From: Phycisphaeraceae bacterium
Lineage (GTDB): Bacteria; Planctomycetota; Phycisphaerae; Phycisphaerales; Phycisphaeraceae
Reading direction: 5' to 3'
Length of the DNA stretch: 14,008 nt
Assembly (NCBI GenBank): GCA_003551485.1
Contig: PUMS01000077.1
Coordinates: 1-14,008 of the forward strand
The notes beneath the pieces are model-generated. The model was not told the origin of the DNA and did no database searches. It worked only from the letters and a program-made list of their open reading frames with translations. Each line of letters opens with the position of its first letter. The stretch's first letter is position 1. A program made the translations under genes and the position numbers. This document shows positions 8,501 to 12,968 of the stretch, in pieces.

Positions 8501-9921
8501 TGGCCATGCGGCGCGGCCTGGGCGTGAATGAGGATGCCGACATCGATCACCCGCGAACGCGCTTCAACGTGCTGCTGACAGAACTGCGCAGCAGCGTCGC
8601 CAGGGCCGACGGCGATGAGCAGCGCATCCGCGAGCTGGTGGTCCAGTTCCGCAACCGCACCGGGGCCATCGAGGGCCTCCCGGCCGCCGTCACCCCCTGG
8701 CTCGACGACCTTGCCGGGGCCCTGGACGAAGAGCAGCATGGTGTGGGCGATCTTTCCACCGCCGGGCCCGCCTCGCCGCAGGTGGCGCAGCCGCTGCGAT
8801 GGCGACTGGACCGGCAGGCCGACGATGGCACCTGGGCCGAGTATGCCTGGAACGGCCACACGCTGCGTTTCGCCCGCGTGGACCATCCCGGCGATGCCCC
8901 CAGCTACGTGGCGACCACCGAGACACCCGTGGGCCTGGTCATCGACCTGCTCGATGCCTGGTTTGGTGACCCCGGCCGCCGCGATGCCCAGCAGCAGCGT
9001 CTGTGGGACCAGTTCGCCGATCTTCTGGCTGATGAGGAGCGTCGCGATGGGCCGGCGACATGGCGCTTCCACAGCGATGGTCGCGCCATCCACCGCTCGA
9101 TTCGCCGGCCGCAGCAGCCCAACTTCGGTGACACCTGGTTCATCGGCCGTATCCCCGCCGGCTGGCAGGGGCATAGCTTCTACAACCTCCAGGGGCTCAA
9201 CCCAGCGGATAACCCCAGCCGCCCGCAACCCGATCACCCCTTCCAGCAGTTCAAGCCACCCGCCGCGGTCTACCTGGCCCACCTGGTGGGCTGCCGTCTA
9301 CCCACCAGCGATGACTGGCTGCGTGCCCTGGCGATGGAGCCGCCCGCGGTGCAGCGCGGCCGGGTGGCCAACCTGCGCGATGCGGCCTGGCGGCAGCAGG
9401 ATCACCACATGCGGCGGACGCTGCCGGCACCGGCCATCGTCGGGCCCATACGGCCCCGCGCCGATGGTGGCACCTTCTCACCAGCCCCCGATGCCGCAGC
9501 GCAGGCGACGTTTCCGCCGCAGGACTACAACGATGGCGTGATCTGGTTCCGCCCGGTGGATGAGTGTGCGGGCACCATCTTCAAGAACCTGATCGGCAAC
9601 GTCGCCGAGTTGGTCCACGATGAACCCGAGCGCTTCCCCCTCGAGCCCCAGCGCCGGGCGCTGAGCGCCGGGGAGATCGTCGATGCCCTCAGTGCCCGGC
9701 CGCAGGCCGTGGCCATCGCCGGCGCCTCGGCCCTGTCGTTCCACCGCGGCTTCCCGGCCAACCCCCAGCGCCTCGATCGCGATGGCCTGAGGTCGGCCTA
9801 CTCCGATGTCGGCTTCCGCCTGGCCTTCACCTCCCCCGGCGACCCCCTGCACCGCCGCGTCCAGCGTCTTCTGGAAGCCCCCTTCGACGGCAAGACCCTG
9901 CTGCAGGCCGACGCCCGCTGA
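5551..9921 (+). CDS. Pseudokinase - transmembrane - helical - FGE-like fusion protein
   Basis: A 1456-residue protein. Residues 8-250 have a protein-kinase fold signature: glycine loop G-P-F-G-S-V-F (19-25), Lys40 in HVIK, catalytic loop HGRLKPGNILL (142-152), a D-P pair in place of DFG (167-168) and ADLKAVGELIYQL (182-194) in the helix F position. The HRD aspartate is replaced by Arg144, so it should be a pseudokinase. A single membrane helix (about 258-280) puts the pseudokinase in the cytoplasm and residues 281-1456 outside. Residues 290-1065 are mainly helical with recurring F-x-x-W segments. The FGE/SUMF1-like domain spans about 1075-1430: CRLPT at 1248, GNVAEL at 1349, SDVGFRLAF at 1418. 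A 30-residue tail with an FDG motif is shared with its paralogue at 3-2825. It starts 51 nt after the lipoprotein gene with no good Shine-Dalgarno site; ATG 5560 is an equal alternative. Kinase-FGE fusions are known, for example chlamydial Pkn1. Confidence 0.88.
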   Translation: MCFMPEYGQFQTQRQIHRGPFGSVFTARRAGDPADRHVIKTCEAAPWLGDSDRASTQLEDFLDAAQVQRRTAENAGSQGHWAPIHDVARHSEGAYLATDLYPATMRALTGSGAMLAPGPLHHLIGSICQGLLELKRACGRPHGRLKPGNILLSSLSRPGRAKVALTDPLPSRQLDEQTSEAADLKAVGELIYQLVVGKPWSPHTGLPEQPDEPWQRLGTHAAGWHRLCRDLAEPQTPLTIEQTLDRLGTLRPSRRRTWALGGGIAAAVMLIVGIALAIFTGPAATQPQPDPIDVDRPYLESQLRAWFGPLYLDLRRNAEPFLADRHLRSEVVPPIRTLEAEGLLVHDVRDVPTARGRAVQRTTELIDTVRQALAAENWPARQRHVERADRLLEAAERFESRDWAGPAAYLRPIARRADPLRAASNGNTGEGQTSLYQVITQTLELSRRDDMAEALRIVDEIEAHFHNVAGHIELISDKDPVLARFGEWVEQQTVSGPERHSARDLLALRDALGRAAALGGELSGFIEENWPKVLTEALPAEGLVEADPPTADTFNRWLNRITDYFRLEPHPREAYAESNRERYQRIAELTAQLEAVADDLPPDLPTANQFRQRVQSLQQALDAEDEAVAPIARHRDQLVALYEEHREDLEGIRFELERVLGDDDAIAEAQQWVQDWKSRPMEGVPPAVAELFAAYRDARFEAFEARELIAGWRRRIELENELSGLFDDLQGLDLLPPAPPQADGAYADRPWVGQLLDADRFTGRYEQRLNEKIRQRTAQLRHQQWPQPDELVQSVAQLAEQVREEVADHGLQLLQVAQYASGVEERLDHWYGPYEPPEESLIGGGGTIDSLLLHWREIEAAGDRDLVNALRPVRSRVEQLQAVQQAAGRRMELRAIAMDGERPTEARFLAWRKLGDLGDRPWPDDLDELEAEGDMRRALLNLRDAIPTPARRDAVGRVIDRASTQRWLALVRRLDDSEKLEAALAMRRGLGVNEDADIDHPRTRFNVLLTELRSSVARADGDEQRIRELVVQFRNRTGAIEGLPAAVTPWLDDLAGALDEEQHGVGDLSTAGPASPQVAQPLRWRLDRQADDGTWAEYAWNGHTLRFARVDHPGDAPSYVATTETPVGLVIDLLDAWFGDPGRRDAQQQRLWDQFADLLADEERRDGPATWRFHSDGRAIHRSIRRPQQPNFGDTWFIGRIPAGWQGHSFYNLQGLNPADNPSRPQPDHPFQQFKPPAAVYLAHLVGCRLPTSDDWLRALAMEPPAVQRGRVANLRDAAWRQQDHHMRRTLPAPAIVGPIRPRADGGTFSPAPDAAAQATFPPQDYNDGVIWFRPVDECAGTIFKNLIGNVAELVHDEPERFPLEPQRRALSAGEIVDALSARPQAVAIAGASALSFHRGFPANPQRLDRDGLRSAYSDVGFRLAFTSPGDPLHRRVQRLLEAPFDGKTLLQADAR

Positions 9922-9929
9922 TGCCGCAT

Positions 9930-10215
9930 CGTCACACCGTGACTTTCCCCGTACCGGCTGCCATCGGGGGCCGGCTGGCCGAGCACCTCGGCGGTGCGGC
10001 AGACCAGTTTCCAGCCGATGCCGGCGATGACCTGCCGGCCATAGGCGAAGAAGCTCCGAATGGCATTGACGCCGCCGGTGGTGGTGGTGCCGCCGAGTTG
10101 GGCCTGCTTCTCGATGAGCATGGCGCGCGCCCCGGCACGGCCGACCTGCACCGCCGCAGTCACCCCCGCCGCGCCCACACACAACGATGACATCGAATGT
10201 GGGTATCTGGCCCAC
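9930..10215 (-). pseudogene. Truncated, frameshifted 5' remnant of a FAD-dependent oxidoreductase
   Basis: On the - strand a GTG at 10215 opens a frame reading FDVIVVCG, the first strand of a dinucleotide-binding Rossmann fold. The match then moves to another frame: VGAAGVTAAVQVGRAGARAM, then LIEKQAQLGGTTTTGGVNAI, and on to GESHGV. Together these give the usual D-V-I-V-x-G-x-G-A-A-G start and the E-K-x-x-x-L-G-G-T segment of FAD-dependent oxidoreductases (the PF12831-like group). The frame break falls in a GT/CA-repeat run at about 10174-10184 and fits a loss of 2 nt or gain of 1 nt. Only about 95 codons remain of a protein that normally has 400 or more residues; recognisable similarity ends at about 9930-9950, just after the gene 4 stop on the other strand. 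The frame runs on antisense into gene 4 but encodes nothing family-like there. It is most likely a dead fragment; a sequencing error could explain the frameshift but not the truncation. Confidence 0.7.
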
Positions 10216-10276
10216 AGGGTGTCATTGCTCGTTCAGGCCATGGGATTGACTGCCAGGCGCATGAGAGCCCGACCGG

Positions 10277-10317
10277 CCCCGCCCCCCCTTCTGCAAGACG
10301 GGGGAACAAGGGGCGGG
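10277..10317. other. GC-rich inverted repeat downstream of the left DUF2294 gene
   Basis: The C-rich arm 10277-10289 can pair with 10307-10317 (CCGCCCC/GGGGCGG core plus flanking TT/AA with a small bulge). It lies 16 nt beyond the stop of the - strand DUF2294 gene and would be transcribed as its 3' end. No T-tract follows in either direction, so it is at best a weak or Rho-assisted terminator. Confidence 0.35.
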
Positions 10318-10332
10318 CGTGGTGAACAAACA

Positions 10333-10731
10333 TCATCGCGGCTTGACCTCGCGGTAGCGGGGAACGCTGGCCAGCGTGATCACCACCACCTCTTCACCCG
10401 TGACCGTGCTGATATCGTGATGCAGGCTCAGGGCCTTGATGCCGGTGATCTCGTGTACCAGGCCCTCCAGTCGCGTGCGGCCGGTTTCGATCAGGTGGGT
10501 CCGTACCTGCTTGAGCAGGTCCCGACCCTTCTCCGCCGGAAGGCCGTTGACCAGGTTCTGCTCGGCTGCGGTCAGCACCCCTTGCAGGCGGACCAGCAGC
10601 AGATCGCCGATCAGGTGCGCGTGAATGTCCTTGGGGCCCCGCCCCATGTACTCCTGTTCGAAGCGGGTCATCCCCTCGCACACCGACGCTTCGATTTCAC
10701 CCCTGGTCTTGATCGGGCCGCCTGCAGTCAT
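10333..10731 (-). CDS. DUF2294 (MpsC-family) protein
   Basis: A 132-residue protein that matches the DUF2294/PF10057 pattern end to end: KTRGEIEA at the N-terminus, FEQEYMGRGPK (24-34), a strand ending in RLQGVLTAAEQNL (48-60), a basic helix LLKQVRTHL, and ITGIKALSLHHDISTVTGE near the C-terminus. It has no signal peptide or membrane helix, so it is soluble. Pfam names the family MpsC after the third gene of the staphylococcal MpsABC locus, linked to sodium-dependent membrane potential and bicarbonate supply, but the protein's own biochemistry is not established to my knowledge. The frame is open upstream to 10896, but family similarity begins at the ATG at 10731 and a strong inverted repeat lies in the extension, so I use the short start; no good Shine-Dalgarno site is seen. 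It is divergent from a second family member at 11432. Confidence 0.85.
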   Translation of the reverse strand: MTAGGPIKTRGEIEASVCEGMTRFEQEYMGRGPKDIHAHLIGDLLLVRLQGVLTAAEQNLVNGLPAEKGRDLLKQVRTHLIETGRTRLEGLVHEITGIKALSLHHDISTVTGEEVVVITLASVPRYREVKPR

Positions 10732-10774
10732 CTCACGCTCACTACGGGGATTATCCACGGAGTATGGGGCGATC

Positions 10775-10806
10775 ACGGCCCTGGCCAGCCCCGCTGGCAG
10801 GGCCGT
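10775..10806 (-). promoter_or_regulatory. Strong stem-loop in the 5' leader of the left DUF2294 gene
   Basis: A 14-bp stem with one bulged base and a 3-nt loop: 9 bp outer (10775-10783 with 10798-10806) and 5 bp inner (10785-10789 with 10793-10797). It ends 43 nt upstream of the ATG at 10731. Its location suggests a leader-RNA control or stability element; it has no T-tract on the - strand. Confidence 0.5.
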
Positions 10807-11047
10807 GTGCTCTGGTGCCCTCCAAGATGATAGCGCTTTTGAGTCACCCCGTATCGAGACTTTACCGTCCGGTGGTCCCGCGGGTCGGTCGGCCACCCGT
10901 GCAAGAACCGATGGTCATGGCCGTGTTCGCGACCCACCATGGCCGTCAGCCGAAGTCGGCGCCTGACCGTGCCACCGTCACCCGGGCTCCGGCATTGCGT
11001 CCGGGCCACCGGCGACGGGGGCAACCCGGTGCATCGCACCGAAACAG

Positions 11048-11059
11048 GACCACATCCTC
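11048..11059 (+). repeat. 12-bp direct repeat, copy 1 (copy 2 at 11193-11204)
   Basis: GACCACATCCTC occurs here and again at 11193-11204, 145 bp apart, both inside the intergenic region upstream of the promoter at 11232. It could be a pair of operator sites or the trace of a small duplication; chance is not excluded. Confidence 0.3.
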
Positions 11060-11192
11060 GGTGATGTCCCGCTCTCGTTGCACAGCCGCTTTAAGTATGC
11101 TCCATGAAATGGTTTATACGCCTGCGGCCAAACTGCCGTTAAGTTGCGGCCATCGCGTGAGCGGCGCGGCCTGTTCAATGGAGGTGGGCCAC

Positions 11193-11204
11193 GACCACAT
11201 CCTC
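11193..11204 (+). repeat. 12-bp direct repeat, copy 2 (copy 1 at 11048-11059)
   Basis: This is the second copy of GACCACATCCTC. It lies about 28 bp upstream of the -35-like hexamer of the right-hand operon, a position suitable for an activator site. Confidence 0.3.
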
Positions 11205-11231
11205 CTGGCCGATGGATTTTCAGACACTTGT

Positions 11232-11259
11232 TTGACTTCCCACCTTTGGCGGCTAGAGT
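11232..11259 (+). promoter_or_regulatory. Sigma-70-like promoter for the DUF2294-desaturase-lipoprotein operon
   Basis: The -35-like TTGACT (11232-11237) and the -10-like TAGAGT (11254-11259) are separated by 16 bp. Transcription would start near 11266. It is the best promoter-like pair in the intergenic region and feeds directly into the terminated leader described next. Confidence 0.5.
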
Positions 11260-11265
11260 TCAGTG

Positions 11266-11410
11266 TCGGAACATGAAAGCTGTTTAAATCGGCTCCGTCG
11301 TCGGAAGACTGGATAAAGGGCAGGCCCTCCCCGGGGCAGGTCCGTTAGCAAGTAAGTCGACGTGGTTCAGCACCCATTCCTTGGATGGCGAACCACGTCG
11401 GCTTTTTTTA
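11266..11410 (+). ncRNA. Leader RNA ending in an intrinsic terminator: candidate attenuator or unclassified riboswitch
   Basis: From the predicted start near 11266 the leader runs about 145 nt to a T-tract terminator and stops 22 nt before the coding ATG at 11432. Between 11275 and 11357 it carries several complementary segments, including a GCCC/GGGC hairpin around 11330 and CGTCG runs near 11300 that could pair with CGACG at 11358-11362, the 5' arm of the terminator. That is the layout of a terminator/antiterminator switch. A four-codon frame (ATG 11273, stop TAA at 11285) is present but looks too short for a classical leader peptide. I compared it from memory with common riboswitch consensus features (TPP, cobalamin, SAM, c-di-GMP, glycine, fluoride, ZTP, guanidine, manganese) and found no match. 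It could also be an independent small RNA. Confidence 0.5.
11358..11409 (+). terminator. Intrinsic terminator upstream of the right DUF2294 gene
   Basis: A perfect 11-bp stem (11358-11368 with 11390-11400), with a 21-nt loop that contains a small ATGG/CCAT inner helix, is followed after GC by a run of seven T (11403-11409). It lies between the promoter and the gene it precedes, so it must be read through, or switched, for expression. Confidence 0.85.
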
Positions 11411-11431
11411 TTGGCGCCCACGAGCATCCCC

Positions 11432-11851
11432 ATGACAGAACACAGCCTCACCATCGCGCAACAGATTGCCCGCGTGGCGCGGCAGTTCCAGCACCAGCGG
11501 ACCGGCCATCCGCCCAAGGCGGTCACTGTGGCCCTTGGCGGGGGGATGCTCGTGATCACGATGCATGGGGCCCTGACGCCCGCCGAGCAGGCCCTGGCCG
11601 CGAATCCGCAGGGCGCTGCGCAGGTGCAGGAGTTTCACCGTCGGCTGTTCGCCAGTTCCGTGGATGCATTGCGCCAGGAGATCAAACGGATCACGGGGTT
11701 CGAGGTGCGCGAGGCCGCCGCGGAAGTCGAAACAGCTACCGGCACCGTGGTGCATGCGTTCACCAACGGAACGATGGTGCAGGTGTTTCTGCTGACCGAG
11801 GACATTCCCGATGAGGTCTCGCAGGACACCGATCCGGGCCAGGGCAACTGA
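11432..11851 (+). CDS. DUF2294 (MpsC-family) protein, second copy
   Basis: A 139-residue soluble protein with the DUF2294/PF10057 plan: a short N-terminal helix, then RTGHPPKAVTVAL (23-35), the strand-turn MHGALTPAEQAL (44-55), a helix, then KRITGFEV followed by beta segments ending at VQVFLL. It is clearly related to but diverged from the copy at 10333-10731: GRGPK has become TGHPPK, and there are more hydrophobic residues in the C-terminal strands. The ATG at 11432 is chosen because homology starts there and the longer frame from 11381 would begin inside the terminator stem-loop; the Shine-Dalgarno site is weak. The gene heads an apparent operon, 16 nt ahead of the desaturase start. Its expression is probably gated by the terminator just upstream. 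The family assignment is solid; the role in this operon is unknown, with a link to membrane or ion homeostasis as inference only. Confidence 0.85.
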   Translation: MTEHSLTIAQQIARVARQFQHQRTGHPPKAVTVALGGGMLVITMHGALTPAEQALAANPQGAAQVQEFHRRLFASSVDALRQEIKRITGFEVREAAAEVETATGTVVHAFTNGTMVQVFLLTEDIPDEVSQDTDPGQGN

Positions 11852-11854
11852 AGC

Positions 11855-11859
11855 AGGAG
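11855..11859 (+). promoter_or_regulatory. Shine-Dalgarno site that selects a TTG start at 11868
   Basis: AGGAG lies 8 nt before TTG 11868 in the desaturase frame. It supports the non-ATG start over the in-frame ATG at 11811, which would overlap the preceding gene by 41 nt. Confidence 0.65.
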
Positions 11860-11867
11860 ATGCCGTT

Positions 11868-12968
11868 TTGAGCACGCATGTGTCGACCAATCAGACGCGA
11901 CCGATCGAGCACGGCGACGTTTTGCGCGTAAGCGATGCGCCCGAAGTGGTCCCCGCCTCGACGCGGCTGGCCAGCCTCATCGTGGTGGTGGTCCCGTTCG
12001 CGGCCTTCATTGTGGCGATCTTCTGGCTGTGGGGATGGGGTGTGAGCTGGTCGCCGCTGGTGATGCTGGGCATCCTGGGCGTGCTGACGACGCTGGGCGT
12101 CACCGTGGGATTTCACCGCCTTCTGACCCACCAGTCGTTCCAGACCACCCGGCCCGTGAAGGCGATACTCATGGCGCTGGGCTCGATGACGGCCGAGGGC
12201 CCGGCGGTGAAATGGGCGGCCGTTCACCGGCTGCACCATCAGCACAGCGATGATGCGCACGATCCGCACTCGCCCCACAGTGAGGGTGAGGGACTGATGG
12301 GACTGCTCCGGGGCCTGTGGCACGCCCATGCGGGGTGGCTGTTCGAGGCCGACCGGCCGGGGCTGACCCGTTACGTGCCCGACCTCATGGCCGATCGCCA
12401 GGTGCAACTGCACAGCCGGCTGTTCGGCTTCTGGGTCCTGGTCGGGCTGCTCATCCCCACCGTGGTCGTGGGACTGATCACGATGAGTTGGGTGGGCGCC
12501 TTGCAGGGATTGATCTGGGGCGGGTTGCTGCGCATTTTCCTGGTCCATCACCTGACCTGGAGCATCAACTCGATCTGTCACCTCTGGGGAAGTCGCCCGT
12601 TCCAGACGCGCGATCACAGCCGGAACAATCCCATCTTCGGTGTGCTGGGCCTGGGCGAAGGCTGGCACAACAACCACCACGCGTTCCCGACTTCGGCCCG
12701 GCACGGGCTGCGGTGGTGGGAGATCGATGTGAGCTTCATGGTCATCCGCGGGCTGGCCTGGGCGCGCCTTGCATGGAAGGTGCGACTGCCAGCACCCGAG
12801 ACAATGGCCGCGAAGCGCCGCCGGGACCCGGCGCGCGGGGCGCAGGGGCATCCCATCACGCGGCACGGGATGGCCCCGGCGCCGCGAAGCGCACTGAGCC
12901 CGGCCGTGTGGCCGCGCAATGCCGCATCGGCGGCAGGCCAATGCGATGGAAATAGCGGTGAAACTTGA
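11868..12968 (+). CDS. Membrane fatty-acid (acyl-CoA/acyl-lipid delta-9 type) desaturase
   Basis: A 366-residue integral-membrane di-iron desaturase that introduces a double bond into acyl chains, so it should adjust membrane fluidity. All three histidine boxes are intact: HRLLTH (83-88), HRLHHQH (120-126) and HNNHH (267-271), with the extra NSICH (234-238) typical of the delta-9 stearoyl-CoA desaturase branch. Two pairs of hydrophobic segments (about 35-56 and 62-82; about 186-205 and 208-228) frame the boxes as expected. Residues from about 310 onward (PAPETMAAKRRR to the end) are Arg/Pro/Ala-rich and unlike the catalytic core, probably a non-conserved tail. TTG 11868 with AGGAG is preferred; an ATG at 11811 would add 19 residues. 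It follows the DUF2294 gene by 16 nt, and its stop overlaps the next gene's start, so the three are likely co-transcribed. The redox partner and exact regiospecificity cannot be told from sequence. Confidence 0.92.
   Translation: MSTHVSTNQTRPIEHGDVLRVSDAPEVVPASTRLASLIVVVVPFAAFIVAIFWLWGWGVSWSPLVMLGILGVLTTLGVTVGFHRLLTHQSFQTTRPVKAILMALGSMTAEGPAVKWAAVHRLHHQHSDDAHDPHSPHSEGEGLMGLLRGLWHAHAGWLFEADRPGLTRYVPDLMADRQVQLHSRLFGFWVLVGLLIPTVVVGLITMSWVGALQGLIWGGLLRIFLVHHLTWSINSICHLWGSRPFQTRDHSRNNPIFGVLGLGEGWHNNHHAFPTSARHGLRWWEIDVSFMVIRGLAWARLAWKVRLPAPETMAAKRRRDPARGAQGHPITRHGMAPAPRSALSPAVWPRNAASAAGQCDGNSGET

Larger units (their letters stand above)
10807..11230. other. Non-coding stretch between divergent DUF2294 genes
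   Basis: No frame here has convincing protein character on either strand; the open frames are Arg/Pro/Gly-rich and lack recognisable motifs. It holds several small inverted repeats (for example 10945-10967) and two copies of CATGGCCGT (10916-10924 and 10938-10946). An AT-richer island near 11088-11122 may contain start signals for either direction. A TATCAT hexamer on the - strand (10832-10827) could be a -10 box for the left gene, but no matching -35 is seen. Confidence 0.4.

Noticed and set aside
8770..9921. Diversity-generating retroelement target
   Set aside because: The FGE-like C-terminus is of the right fold class, but no template repeat, reverse transcriptase or accessory gene is seen in the window.
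10732..10896. N-terminal extension of the left DUF2294 protein to 10896
   Set aside because: The added 55 residues have no family similarity and contain the 14-bp inverted repeat; the ATG at 10731 fits the family start.
10764..11276. 170-codon + strand frame in the gap between DUF2294 genes
   Set aside because: Its composition is Arg/Pro/Ser-rich with no motif, it overlaps the left gene's leader hairpin and the right operon's promoter, and it has no ribosome-binding site.
11300..11345. TPP riboswitch suggested by CTGGATAA
   Set aside because: Only that short string matches; the partner segments of the TPP element are absent.
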